Shown: positions 53,222-62,612 of the stretch, in pieces
Layout of the letters: each line of letters begins with the position of its first letter
Numbering within the stretch: position 1 is the stretch's first letter
Origin: VRUE01 sp963745915
GTDB lineage: Bacteria > Actinomycetota > Thermoleophilia > Solirubrobacterales > 70-9
Direction: 5' to 3'
Assembly (NCBI GenBank): GCA_963745915.1
Contig: CAVUZA010000001.1
Location: forward strand, 16,152 to 80,151
Length of the DNA stretch: 64,000 nucleotides
The notes under the pieces: generated by a model
What the model was told of the DNA's origin: nothing
The model's input: the letters and a program-made list of their open reading frames with translations, nothing else
The model's database searches: none
Position numbers and translations under genes: made by a program

Positions 53222-54123
53222 AGCTTCGGGACCGGGTGGCCGCGCAGGTAGGCGTCGGCCGCCATCGGCCGGCCGCCGGGCGGCTGCACGACCTCGAGCC
53301 GCAGCGCGCCCTGGCCGCAGCCGAGCAGCAGCGCCCCCCACTCGGCCCGCATCTCCCCGGCGCGGACGCCGACGTCGACGGCGCGGGCGCGGCGCACCCC
53401 GAGCCGCTCGCCGCCACCGACCTCGAGGTAGGCGCCGACGTGCGGGGTCAGGGCGCGGACCTTGCGGGCCAGCTCGGCGGCCGGCCGGCCGGGGTCGAGG
53501 CGGCGCTCGCCGGCGGCGATCTTCTCGGCGTAGGACGCCTCGCCGTCGTCCTGCTCGCTGAGCTCGAGGCGGGCCTCGGCGAGCAGGTCGAAGGCGCGCA
53601 CGAGCAACTCCCCGCCCAGCGTCGCCAGCCGCTCGGAGAGGGTGGCGAAGTCGTCCTCGGCGCCGATCGCGGCCTCCTCGCAGAGGGCGATGGGGCCGGA
53701 GTCGAGGCCCTCGGTCAACTGCATCACGCAGACCCCGGTGCGCTGCTCGCCGGACATGATCGCCCGCTCGATCGGCGCCGCGCCGCGCCAGCGCGGCAGC
53801 AGCGAAGGGTGGACGTTGAGCAGCGGCCAGGCGGAGAGCAGCGGCTCGCGGATCAGCTGGCCGAAGGCGCAGACGGCGAGCGCCTCGGGGGCGGCGGCGC
53901 GGATCGCCGCCAGCGCCTGCTCGTCGTTGACGTCGGCGGCCTGCAGCAGCTCGATGCCGAGCTCGCGGGCGGCCTCGGCGGCGGGCGGCGACTGGGTGCG
54001 CCGGCCGCGGCCGCGGGGGCGGTCGGGCGGGGTGACGACCAGCAGCGGCCGGTGATCCGAGCCGGCGAGGACGCGCAGGACGGTCGCCGCGAACTCCGAG
54101 GTGCCTAGGTAGACCGTCCTCAC
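53218..54123 (-). CDS. fmt: Methionyl-tRNA formyltransferase
   Basis: 301 aa. Formylates initiator Met-tRNA. N-terminal MRTVYLGTSEFAATVLRVLA, catalytic block PLLNVHPSLLPRWRGAAPIE (Asn-His) and the Asp in TEGLDSGPI; the C-terminal OB domain runs from about 205. Paired with def as usual; a tRNA-like hairpin lies between the two genes. Confidence 0.96.
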   Translation of the reverse strand: MRTVYLGTSEFAATVLRVLAGSDHRPLLVVTPPDRPRGRGRRTQSPPAAEAARELGIELLQAADVNDEQALAAIRAAAPEALAVCAFGQLIREPLLSAWPLLNVHPSLLPRWRGAAPIERAIMSGEQRTGVCVMQLTEGLDSGPIALCEEAAIGAEDDFATLSERLATLGGELLVRAFDLLAEARLELSEQDDGEASYAEKIAAGERRLDPGRPAAELARKVRALTPHVGAYLEVGGGERLGVRRARAVDVGVRAGEMRAEWGALLLGCGQGALRLEVVQPPGGRPMAADAYLRGHPVPKL

Positions 54124-54135
54124 GCGTCGCTCTGG

Positions 54136-54195
54136 GAGTGCGCCAATCGGCGCGGTGATCTCCGGGGGTTCGAGTCCGTGTCGATTGGCGTGCTC
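54136..54195. repeat. tRNA-like hairpin between def and fmt
   Basis: Outer stem of about 14 positions with two mismatches (CGCCAATCG paired to CGATTGGCG) enclosing GGGGGTTCGAGTCC at 54164-54177. Those 14 bases are identical to the T-arm region of the tRNA-Ala at 57733. There are no D or anticodon arms. It could be a tRNA relic, an integration scar or coincidence. Confidence 0.5.
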
Positions 54196-54832
54196 ACGCT
54201 GTGTGCCTTGGCTCGCGATGCTCTTCGGCGCGCTCCTCCTCGCCGTCCTCGGCCGACGGCGGGCTGTAGCTCTCGCCGGAGCGCAGGGCGCGCAGGGCCG
54301 CCTTGCGCTGGGCGCGCGGGGCGCGGTCGAGGATGAGGACGCCGTCGAGGTGGTCGAGCTCGTGCTGCAGCACCCGCGCCTCCAGGCCCGAGGCCTCGAT
54401 CCGCACCGGCTCGCCCTCGACGTCGCGGCCGGCGAAGCGGGCGTGCAGCGCGCGCTCGACGTCCATCGAGACGCGCGGCAGGCTGAGGCAGCCCTCCTCG
54501 GCGACGACCAGCTCGTCGGAGAGCCACTCGATCTCGGGGTTGACCAGCGCCGTCGGCTCGCTGTCGGGGCCGGCCTGGAAGACGAGCAGGCGGCGCAGCA
54601 GGCCGAGCTGGGTCGCGGCCAGGCCGACGCCCATCCCGTCGCGCATGATCGCGATCATCCGCTCGACCTCGGCGCGCAGCTCGGGGCCGAAATCGCCGAC
54701 CGGCGAGGCCTTGCTCTTCAGCACCGGGTCGCCGAACTTGACCACCTCGGCGAGCGCCGCTTCGCGACGCTCGATCAGCTCCGCTTCCAGCGCCTCGCGC
54801 TCGGCGGTCTCGGTCTCTGCTCGATCGGCCAC
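54194..54832 (-). CDS. def: Peptide deformylase
   Basis: 212 aa. Removes the formyl group from nascent proteins. Motif 1 reads GVGLAATQLG (residues 68-77), with Thr in place of the usual Pro; motif 2 EEGCLS (112-117) supplies the Cys metal ligand; motif 3 HELDH (157-161) supplies the two His and the catalytic Glu. A Glu-rich C-terminal tail of about 40 residues follows. All catalytic residues are present, so it should be active. Confidence 0.95.
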   Translation of the reverse strand: MADRAETETAEREALEAELIERREAALAEVVKFGDPVLKSKASPVGDFGPELRAEVERMIAIMRDGMGVGLAATQLGLLRRLLVFQAGPDSEPTALVNPEIEWLSDELVVAEEGCLSLPRVSMDVERALHARFAGRDVEGEPVRIEASGLEARVLQHELDHLDGVLILDRAPRAQRKAALRALRSGESYSPPSAEDGEEERAEEHREPRHTA

Positions 54833-54865
54833 GGCTCAATTCTATGGAGCCGCCGCGCGCGGGTC

Positions 54866-54908
54866 GCGTTCGCCTTTTGTCGGGCAGAGGTCGACAAAAG
54901 ACGAACGC
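54866..54908. repeat. Palindrome between def and priA
   Basis: Arms of about 17 bp (GCGTTCGxCTTTTGTCG, one mismatch) and a loop of about 9 bases. It lies between the priA stop and the def start on the same strand. The inner CTTTTGTCGG resembles the inner arms of the family B palindrome (CTTTATGCCGG), though the outer arms differ. Confidence 0.75.
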
Positions 54909-54918
54909 GGCGGCGGCG

Positions 54919-57105
54919 CTACTGGGGGTCGACGTCGATCGAGATCGCCACCTGGCGCAGGCCGCGGTCGGCGGCCAGCGCCTCGACCGCGGCGCGGACG
55001 ACGGCGATCGTCTCCTCGCGCTCCTCGGCCTTGAGCAGCAGGCGGCGACGGTGGCGGTTGCGGACGCGGAACATCGGCGCCGGGCCGAGCAGCTCGGTGC
55101 CGCCGGGCAGGGCCGGCACCAGCGCCTGCGCCAGCTCGGCGGCGGCGCCTTCGAGCCGCTGCTCGGACTCCGACTTGAGCACGATCCGGGTCAGGTGCGA
55201 GAACGGCGGGTAGCGCAGGGCGCGGCGGCGCTCGACCTCCTCGGCGAGGAAGGCGTCCGCGTCGTGCCCGGCGGCGTGGACGATGCTGGGCGCGGCGGGC
55301 GCCAGGGTCTGGACGATCACCTCTCCCCCGGCGGCGCCGCGGCCGCTGCGGCCGGCGAGCTGGGCGACGAGGGCGAAGGTGCGCTCGGCGGCGCGGAAGT
55401 CGGGGAAGCGCAGGGTCGCGTCGGCGTCGAGGATCGCGCTCAGCGTCACCTCGGGGAAGTCGTGGCCCTTGGCGACCATCTGGGTGCCGACCAGGACGGC
55501 GCTCTCGGCCTCGCCGAAGGCGGCGAGGATGCGGGCGTGGGCGCCGCGGCCGGCGGCGGTGTCGGCGTCGAGGCGGAAGACCGGCAGCGGCAGGCGCTCG
55601 GCGAGCAGCGCCTCGACCTGCTCGGTGCCGACCCCGGCCCGGGCCAGGGTGGTCGAGTCGCAGTCCGGGCAGGCGCGCGGCAGCGGCTCGGCGTGGGCGC
55701 AGTGGTGGCAGACGAGACGCCCGGCCTCGCGGTGGACGATCAGCGAGACGTCGCAGTTGGGGCAGGACCAGTGGTGCCCGCAGGAGCGGCAGGTGAGCCA
55801 GGGGGCGAAGCCGCGCCGGTTGACCATCACGATCGCCTTGCGGCCCTCGCGGCGGACCCGCTCCAGCGCCTCCCAGGTGCGCGGGTGCAGTGGGCCCGAG
55901 CGCGGGTCGGCCTCGCGCATGTCGAGCACCCCGACCGGGGGCAGCGAGCGGCCGTCGACCCGGCGCGGCAGCTGCAGCCGCGGCAGCTCCAGCCAGGACT
56001 CGGGCCGCGGCGTGGCGGTGCCGGCGAGCAGCACGGCGCCGCTCTCGGCGGCGCGCCGGCGGGCGACGGCGCGGGCGTCGTAGCAGGGGTCGCCCTCCTG
56101 CTTGTAAGAGGGGTCGTGCTCCTCGTCGACGACGATCAGGCCGAGGTCGCGCAGCGGCGCGAAGACGGCCGAGCGCGGGCCGACGCAGACGCTCGCCTCG
56201 CCCTCGCGCAGGCGCCGCCACTCGTCGTAGCGCTCGCCGTCGGAGAGCGCCGAGTGGAGGACGGCGAAGCGGTCGCCGAGGCGGGCGCGGAAGCGGGCCA
56301 CCGCCTGCGGCGCGAGACCGATCTCGGGGACGAGGACGATCGCGCTGCGGCCGCGGGCCAGGGCCGCCTCGACCGCTGCAAGGTAGACCTCGGTCTTGCC
56401 CGAGCCGGTGACCCCGTGCAGGAGCAGCTCGCGCGCGGCGCCGGCCTCGCCGTCGAGGGCGGCGACGGCGGCGCGCACCGCCTCCTCCTGCTCGGCGAGC
56501 AGCCGCGGGCGGCCGGCGGCGGCGCCGACCTCGGGGTGGGCCGAGCGGCGGCTGACCCGCGAGCTGCGGGTGGCGAGCAGGCCGCGCTGCTCGAGCCGGC
56601 GCAGCACGGCGCGGTCGGCGCCGACCGCGGCCGCCAGCTCGGGCGCCGACATCTCCCCCGCCCGCAGCGCCTCCAGCGCCGCCCGCTGGCGCACGCCGAG
56701 CCGCTCGCCGCCGCTCAGCGCCGCCTCGCCGGCGGCGGTGATCTCGGCCCGCAGCTCGCGCTTGGCCCGCACCCGCTGCCCGGCGGCGCCGGTCCCCGGC
56801 GGCAGCACCAACTGCAGGCCGCGGGCCGGGGTCGAGCAGTACTCGCGCGCGACCCAGAGCCCGAGCCGCACCAGCTCGGCCGGGGTGCCAGCCTCGAGCG
56901 CCTCGAGCGGCTCGGCGAGGCGCTCGGGCGGCAGCTCGGAGGCCTCGGCCAGCTCGACCACGACGCCGAGCAGGCGCTGGCGGCCGAAGGGGACGCGGAG
57001 CACGCGGCCGACGCCGACGTCGGCCATCGCCGCGGGCAGGCGGTAGTCGAACGGCCCGCGCAGGGCACGGGCTGTGGTCAGCGGCTCGACCCGGGCGATC
57101 GGCAT
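54919..57105 (-). CDS. priA: Primosomal protein N' (PriA helicase)
   Basis: 728 aa. Restarts collapsed forks by loading the replicative helicase. N-terminal DNA-binding domain (about 1-190), Walker A LHGVTGSGKTEVYLAAVEAA, Walker B LIVVDEEHDPSYKQEGDPCY, MVNRRGFAPWLTC, and the zinc-binding cysteines CRSCGHHWSCPNCDVS and CHHCAHAEPLPRACPDC. GTQMVAKGHDFPEVTLSAIL and LAGRSGRGAAGGEVIVQT are motifs V and VI. All zinc ligands are present. Intact. Confidence 0.95.
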   Translation of the reverse strand: MPIARVEPLTTARALRGPFDYRLPAAMADVGVGRVLRVPFGRQRLLGVVVELAEASELPPERLAEPLEALEAGTPAELVRLGLWVAREYCSTPARGLQLVLPPGTGAAGQRVRAKRELRAEITAAGEAALSGGERLGVRQRAALEALRAGEMSAPELAAAVGADRAVLRRLEQRGLLATRSSRVSRRSAHPEVGAAAGRPRLLAEQEEAVRAAVAALDGEAGAARELLLHGVTGSGKTEVYLAAVEAALARGRSAIVLVPEIGLAPQAVARFRARLGDRFAVLHSALSDGERYDEWRRLREGEASVCVGPRSAVFAPLRDLGLIVVDEEHDPSYKQEGDPCYDARAVARRRAAESGAVLLAGTATPRPESWLELPRLQLPRRVDGRSLPPVGVLDMREADPRSGPLHPRTWEALERVRREGRKAIVMVNRRGFAPWLTCRSCGHHWSCPNCDVSLIVHREAGRLVCHHCAHAEPLPRACPDCDSTTLARAGVGTEQVEALLAERLPLPVFRLDADTAAGRGAHARILAAFGEAESAVLVGTQMVAKGHDFPEVTLSAILDADATLRFPDFRAAERTFALVAQLAGRSGRGAAGGEVIVQTLAPAAPSIVHAAGHDADAFLAEEVERRRALRYPPFSHLTRIVLKSESEQRLEGAAAELAQALVPALPGGTELLGPAPMFRVRNRHRRRLLLKAEEREETIAVVRAAVEALAADRGLRQVAISIDVDPQ

Positions 57106-57154
57106 GCGGCCAAGCTATGGAGGGACGCGGACGGCGCGGGTATGCTCAGCGGCG

Positions 57155-57652
57155 ATGGCGCTCAACCTCAGCCCGGGCGAGCGGGTGATCTTCCAGGGCC
57201 ACCCCTCGTGGCGGGCGATCATCGGCTTCTACCTGAAGGGGATCCTGGTCGCGGCGCTGGCCGGGGTCGTCTTCAAGCTCTTCGGCGCCGGCGCCGGCAC
57301 GGTCTTCCTCGTCGTCCTCGCGATCGTCGCCGTCACCGTCCTCGCCGGCTTCGTCAAGCGGGTGGCGACGACCTACACGATCACCGACCGCCGGCTCAAC
57401 ATCCGCCGCGGGATCGTCTCGCGCGAGGTGCAGGAGACCCGCCTCGAGCGGGTCCAGAACGTCAACTACAAGCAGTCGATCTACCAGCGCCTGGTCGGGG
57501 TCGGCGACGTCGACTTCGACACCGCCGCCGGCGACGACTACAACTTCATCTTCGCCGGGGTCGCCGACCCGGGCGAAGTCGTCCACCGGGTCGACCAGGC
57601 GACCGGCGTCAACACCGCCGGCGAGCACGGCCTGGGCGAGGCCCAGGTCTGA
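57155..57652 (+). CDS. Membrane protein with bacterial PH domain (bPH2/YdbT-like)
   Basis: 165 aa from ATG at 57155. Two adjacent hydrophobic helices (FYLKGILVAALAGVVFKLF and GTVFLVVLAIVAVTVLAGFV), then the conserved TTYTITDRRLNIRRGIVSR and RVQNVNYKQSIYQRLVGVGD segments of the bPH2 family. Role unknown; family members are common in actinobacterial envelopes. Followed by a short hairpin region and tRNA-Ala on the opposite strand. Confidence 0.88.
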   Translation: MALNLSPGERVIFQGHPSWRAIIGFYLKGILVAALAGVVFKLFGAGAGTVFLVVLAIVAVTVLAGFVKRVATTYTITDRRLNIRRGIVSREVQETRLERVQNVNYKQSIYQRLVGVGDVDFDTAAGDDYNFIFAGVADPGEVVHRVDQATGVNTAGEHGLGEAQV

Positions 57653-57732
57653 GCGATTCGGTCCGTATCGAAACCGGGCGGGCCGCTTCAGTTCCTTCGC
57701 AGCATCTGAGGAACGAGAAGTCGGCCTTCCAG

Positions 57733-57805
57733 TGGAGCTGGGGGGACTCGAACCCCCGACCTACGCGCTGCCAGCGCGTCGCTCTTCCAGCTGAGCTACA
57801 GCCCC
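57733..57805 (-). tRNA. tRNA-Ala (anticodon GGC)
   Basis: 73-base cloverleaf on the minus strand. Acceptor GGGGCTG pairs with CAGCTCC (one G-T), D-arm GCTC AGCTGGA AGAGC, anticodon stem-loop ACGCG-CTGGCAG-CGCGT giving anticodon GGC (positions 34-36), T-arm GGGGGTTCGAGTCCCCC. Discriminator is A. The 3' CCA is not encoded (CTG follows instead). Confidence 0.97.
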
Positions 57806-57859
57806 GGGTCGGTGCAAGTGTAATGGCGCGCGGGCGCTGCGGGCCGGGCGGCGTGGCGG

Positions 57860-58480
57860 TCAGTGGAAGGGCAGGGTGCCGAGGCGGCCGAGGCCGCCGA
57901 GGAAGAGCAGGGTGCCGAAGCCGAGGGCGCCGATCGCGACCCGTTCGCTGCTGAACTTGGTCGCCAGGCCGGCGAAGAAGAGGACGGCGGCGAAGAAGAT
58001 CGTGCCGAGGATGTATTCGTCGGAGGTCTGGTTGGCTTCGCGGCCGGCTTCGAAGCGGCGGTTGGCCTTGTCGGAGAGGTCGTCGGCTTCTTCGAGCTTG
58101 GCGATCTTGTACTCGGGCAGCTGGAAGGGGAGCTTGACCGCCTTCGGGTTGGTCAGCGGGTGCTGCTTCAGCCAGGCCCGGTAGGCGACCTTGAATTCCT
58201 TGCGGAAGAAGCGTTCGCGCAGGATCTTCATCAGGCGCTCGTTGTCCTGGGAGAAGGCGACCGCGTACTGGGTGAAGATGTCGGCGTCGATCGCGACCAG
58301 GGTGAAGCCGTCGGACTCGGCCTTGGCCGACTCGGTGCGCGCCGCGCCGGCTTCGGTGAAGCTGGTCGACTGCACCCCGCCCCAGCGGGTCGCCTCGTAG
58401 GCGCTGTAGGCGGTCGCCACCGTGGCCGCCGCCAGCAGCAGGGTCGACCAGAGCTCGATCCGCTCGCGCACGCGGGGCAT
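57860..58480 (-). CDS. DUF4337-like membrane protein
   Basis: 206 aa. One N-terminal membrane helix (LLLAAATVATAYSAYEATRW) and a C-terminal pair (YILGTIFFAAVLFFAGLATK, IGALGFGTLLFLGGLGRLG), with a charged helical central region containing TQYAVAFSQDNERLMKILRE. Topology matches DUF4337-type proteins of unknown function. No operon partner is evident upstream. Confidence 0.75.
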   Translation of the reverse strand: MPRVRERIELWSTLLLAAATVATAYSAYEATRWGGVQSTSFTEAGAARTESAKAESDGFTLVAIDADIFTQYAVAFSQDNERLMKILRERFFRKEFKVAYRAWLKQHPLTNPKAVKLPFQLPEYKIAKLEEADDLSDKANRRFEAGREANQTSDEYILGTIFFAAVLFFAGLATKFSSERVAIGALGFGTLLFLGGLGRLGTLPFH

Positions 58481-58513
58481 TCTTGCGCAGCCCGCGGCTG
58501 CGGGTCGGCCCCC

Positions 58514-60884
58514 TTACGGCGCGCTCTGGCCCGGCTCGGGGCCGGCCTCGATCGCTGGCGCCGAGACCGGCAGCGCCAGGTCGATGCGGTCGGCGGCCGA
58601 GGGGTCAGGCGGCGGCAGCTCGCGGGAGACGCGGCGGCGCTCGGCGAAGCCGAGGTAGAGGACCAGCTGCCAGTCGTGCGAGCTGGTCGGTGGAGGGGTC
58701 GGCGGGCGCCGGCGCGGTCCGCGCCGGGACCGGCTTCGGCGACTGCGGCTTGTAGAGCCAGGAGACGACGTTGGCCCAGACGTCGACGGCCGAGTCGCGC
58801 AGGCCGATGAAGGCGACGATCGCGTAGGCGCCGAGCACCCCGTTGACGGCGGCGAAGACGGCGTTGGACCAGAGCCCGTCCTCCCAGGCGAGCTTGAAGG
58901 TGTAGGCGGAGAAGGCGACCAGCAGGTAGGGCAGGACGACGTAGACGAGTGCCGGGATCGTCCGGTTGCGGACCTTCGGCGTGCGCTTGAACTTGCCCTT
59001 GGCGCCGGTCAGCGCCTGCACGATCGAGCTGCCGCTGCCGGCCAGGTTGACGGGCAGCAGCAGCAGGTTGAAGCCGTAGATCCGCGCCGCGTCGAGGCCG
59101 CGGTAGCCGCAGTAGCGCAGGTCGACCGCCATCGCCAGGAAGTAGGGCAGGGCGATCGCGTAGGTCAGCGGCGAGATCAGGTGGCCGTTGAAGGGGATCA
59201 CCATCAGGCAGAGGACGAACAGCGAGCTCCAGAAGATCGAGGCCATGTAGTTGAGGCGCAGCAGCAGCTCGCCGACTTTGGTGCGCTCCTCGCGCTGCCG
59301 CCGGCGGCGCACGGCGCGGACCAGCTTGGGCACGATCAGCAGGCCGCCGTTGGCCCAGCGGTGGCGCTGGATGCAGAGCGAGCCGAAGTCCGGCGGGGTG
59401 GCGCTGTAGGCGAGCCGCTCGGGGTAGTTGTGCAGGCTCCAGCCGTGGGCGGCGAGGTCGATCGTCGACTCGGTGTCCTCGATCACGGTGCGGTCGGAGA
59501 TGTAGCGGCGGACCTCGAACTGGCCCTCGTACTCGACCTCCTCGATGTCTTCCAGCGCGCTCTTGCGCAGGATCGCGTTGGCCCCCACCCAGAAGGAGGC
59601 GGCGTGGTAGGTCATCCCCTGGTGGATGATGTGCTGCAGGTCGGTGGTCGCGCCGGCGATCCGCTCGAGGCTCGTCGCCGCGCCGGGGAAGGCGCTGTAG
59701 GGCGACTGGGCGACGGCGACGCGGCTGTGCTCCTCGCGCTCGAGCAGGTGGACCAGGCGCAGGCAGTACTCGGGCAGGATGACGCTGTCGGCGTCGATCG
59801 TCAGCACGTAGTCGCACTCGGGCACCGCCAGGTCGGGCTCGGCCTCGCCGGCCGGGATCAGGTTGAGCCCGGAGGGCGTCTGGACCTCGGCGTAGCTGCC
59901 GCCCATCAGGCCGATGTAGCTGTTCAGGTTCATCGCCTTGTTGGGCTCGGCCGAGAGCGAGGCGTAGCGCTTGCGCTGGAAGCTGGAGATCTCGGCGCGG
60001 AAGGTCCAGGCGAGGCGGCGGTAGAGCTGCGCCAGGCGCGCGGTCGAGAGCTTGCCGGGGTCGTCGGCGGCGGCCGCCCGCAGCGCCCGCCCGGTCAGCG
60101 CCAGGTCGTTGGCGAGCTGGCCCAGCACGTGGTCGGCGAAGAAGCGCTCGTTGTGGTCGGTGACCTGGTACTGGCCGGCGAGGCCGCGCAGCCACTCGGC
60201 GGCGAACTCGTACTCGCCGGCCAGCGCCGTCGCCTGCTCGGCGCCGACGGCGGCCTGCGGGTCGACCTCCGCCTCGAAGCGGCGCAGCGCCTGCTCGAAG
60301 CGGCGGCTGGGCTCGGAGAGCAGGCGCTCGACCTCGGCCGGCAGGGCGGCGGCGCTGTCGAGCAGCCGGCGCGGCTCGCTGTAGCGCGGGCTCGGCGGGT
60401 CGTCGATCAGCAGCACGACGCGCAGGTCGGGGTACTCCTGCAGCGCGGTCGAGAGCAGCGTCATCAGGATCACGTTCGGCTCCTCCTGGTAGGAGGGGAC
60501 GAGGGCCGTCATCCGCGGCCGGCGCTCGGCGAAGAACTCGTCGATCGTGGCGCGCGGCACGCGGCGGTGGCGGCGGGCGCGGTAGTAGAAGCCGAGGCGG
60601 CCGAAGAGGTAGGCGGTCGCCGAGGCGGCGAGCAGGCTGACCGCGACCAGGAAGCCGGCCGTCTCGAGCAGGCTGGCGTCGCCGGCGACGCCTTCGACCA
60701 CCTGGCCGTTGACGACGGTGACGACGAGCGCCGCCCAGGCGGCGACGGTGAAGACGACCGCGCCGCGGCCGAAGCCCATCGCCCAGTCGCCGGCCACCCG
60801 CGGCACGGCTGGCATCGGGTTCTGGTGGGAGCCCGCGCTGCGGCGGCGGCGGATCGCGGCGCCCAGCCTGCCGGCGACGGTCAC
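58514..60884 (-). CDS. Processive GT2 synthase (cellulose/hyaluronan/chitin synthase-like), frameshifted C-terminus
   Basis: About 789 aa after correction; GTG at 60884 overlaps the GH18 stop by GTGA. Two N-terminal helices, GT-A domain beginning MTALVPSYQEEPNVILMTLL, metal-binding TIDADSVILPEYCLRL, acceptor-site VIEDTESTIDL and the processive hallmark IQRHRWANGGLL; four to six C-terminal helices follow. An insertion of about 180 residues between the two Asp motifs is large. One extra base near 58690 breaks the last 55 residues (corrected tail WQLVLYLGFAERRRVSREL); the span is 3n+1. Product unknown: beta-1,4-glucan, chitin-like or hyaluronan-like. Confidence 0.85.
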
Positions 60885-62509
60885 CGGGCGGCCCCCGCTT
60901 CGCCGTCGGCTTCGAGCGGCTCGCCCGGGTGCCGGAACAGCGGCCGCCAGGGCGCGCCCGAGTCGACCGGCAGCTCGGAGAGCGGCTGTTCGCCCTGCGT
61001 GTACCAGCGGGCTTCGTAGGGCAGCCCTTCGAACTGGACCCGGTCGCCCTGCCTGTAGACGGCGCTCGGTGACCAGGATCGGGGGTGGCCCTCGATCAGG
61101 CGCACCGGCGACGGCGCCTCGCTGCCGGCCGGCACCGGGCCGATCGGCTGCCAGGGGCCGCTGGGGGCGTTGCCGCCGGCCGAGCCGGGCGGCGTCGCCT
61201 GGTTCCACCAGCTGGCCTCGTAGATCGTCCCCTGCCAGACCACCTCGTAGCCGCTCGGGTAGGCGGCGGTCGGCCGCCAGACCGGGTAGGGGCTGCGGGC
61301 CGGGTCGTCGGCCGCCTCGGCCCCGGCCGGCGCCGGTTCCTTGCTCAGCCGCGCTTCGGGGCGGGCGGTCCGGGTGCCCTCGAGCTCGCCGAAGATGCGG
61401 CTGAACTCGAGCGGCCGCTGCAGCACGCCGCTGCAGTTGGCCGAGAGCGTCCCGGTGCGGGGGAAGGCGCCGCCGCACTCGGAGTCGCGGTTGAGCGACC
61501 AGGCCGAGACGCGGGGGATGCCGTGGCGGCTGGCGAAGCCCGCCAGGCGGCGGGCGTCGGCGACGGTCAGGCGCTCGCCGGGTAGGTCGTTGACGCCGAG
61601 CATCACGGTGGCGCCCAGCCGACCCCAGGAGGAGTCGACGTCGCTGGGCAGGCCGGCCGCCCGCCACAGCGACTCGACCTGGGCGCGGGTCGATTCGAGC
61701 GCCCGTTCGACCGTGCCGGCCATGTCGGTGTCGGCCCCCTGGCCGGGGCCGAAGTCCATCGCCATCGCGTTGACGCCGGCGAGCTCGACCCCGGCGGCGA
61801 GCAGGGCCTGGACCGCGGCCGTCCCCTCGGCGGTGAGGCCGTCGGCGGAGACCGGCAGCGTCGCCCAGACCCGCAGCGGCGAGCCGGCCTGCCGGCGGCG
61901 CCGCTGCACGGTGGCGATCGCCGCCGCGCGCCGCGTGTTGGCGGCCCGGTCGGCGAGCGCCGCGCCCTCGAGGTCGAGGTCGACGGCGGTCGCCCGGTAG
62001 CGCCGGACCGGCGCCATGTAGGCGGCGGCGAGGCGGTCGGGGTCGGTGCAGGCGAGGGCCAGCTCGGTGTTGTCGCGGCCGCCGAAGGAGACCATCACGC
62101 TGCCGCCCTGGCCGCGCAGCTGGCTGGCGCGGGCGTCGAGGTCGAGCGCCCGGCCGGCCTCGCCGAGCGTGTAGTAAGAGCCCCAGGAGGGGGTGCACGG
62201 CCGGCCCGGGTCGCTGACGACGAAGGCGAGGAAGACGCTGGAGACGGGGCTGGCGGAGGGCAGCTGGAAGGGGTAGGTCGGCGTCTGGGTGACGTCGACG
62301 TAGGGCGCGTACACCGGCTCGGCTCCGGAGCTGGCGCTGCCGGCGGGGGTGCCCTCGGCGAGCAGGCGCCAGGCGCCGAGGGCGAGCGCGGCGAGGACCG
62401 CGAGGAGGACGATCACGCGCAGCGGCGAGAGCTCCCGCGGCGGCGGCTCGAGCGCCCGCGAGGACCTCTCCCCCGTGCCCTGCGCTTGCTTTTCCTCGAC
62501 GATGACCAT
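60881..62509 (-). CDS. Membrane-anchored GH18-like chitinase with two chitin-binding modules
   Basis: 542 aa. N-terminal anchor at about 30-50 (VIVLLAVLAALALGAWRLLA). GH18 barrel at about 65-390: VMVSFGGRDNTELALAC, the catalytic region TAVDLDLEGAALADR (Asp-x-Asp-x-Glu), and GVNAMAMDFGPGQGADTDM, typical of bacterial chitinases. Two ChtBD3/CBM5-12 modules follow (YEVVWQGTIYEASWWNQATP and VQFEGLPYEARWYTQGEQP) with the aromatic residues for chitin binding. Translationally coupled to the processive GT2 gene. Confidence 0.87.
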   Translation of the reverse strand: MVIVEEKQAQGTGERSSRALEPPPRELSPLRVIVLLAVLAALALGAWRLLAEGTPAGSASSGAEPVYAPYVDVTQTPTYPFQLPSASPVSSVFLAFVVSDPGRPCTPSWGSYYTLGEAGRALDLDARASQLRGQGGSVMVSFGGRDNTELALACTDPDRLAAAYMAPVRRYRATAVDLDLEGAALADRAANTRRAAAIATVQRRRRQAGSPLRVWATLPVSADGLTAEGTAAVQALLAAGVELAGVNAMAMDFGPGQGADTDMAGTVERALESTRAQVESLWRAAGLPSDVDSSWGRLGATVMLGVNDLPGERLTVADARRLAGFASRHGIPRVSAWSLNRDSECGGAFPRTGTLSANCSGVLQRPLEFSRIFGELEGTRTARPEARLSKEPAPAGAEAADDPARSPYPVWRPTAAYPSGYEVVWQGTIYEASWWNQATPPGSAGGNAPSGPWQPIGPVPAGSEAPSPVRLIEGHPRSWSPSAVYRQGDRVQFEGLPYEARWYTQGEQPLSELPVDSGAPWRPLFRHPGEPLEADGEAGAAR

Positions 62510-62612
62510 TGCGGTTGCGCGCCGGCTCGGGACGCGCCCGTCTCTGATCGACAGGCACGCGCCCAGGCTTGAGCGTCGCGCGCCGCCTGCAAGGTGGGTG
62601 CGCGGCGGCCGC

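Noticed and set aside
54136..54195. A functional tRNA gene
   Set aside because: No D-arm or anticodon arm and an imperfect T-stem; reported only as a tRNA-like hairpin.
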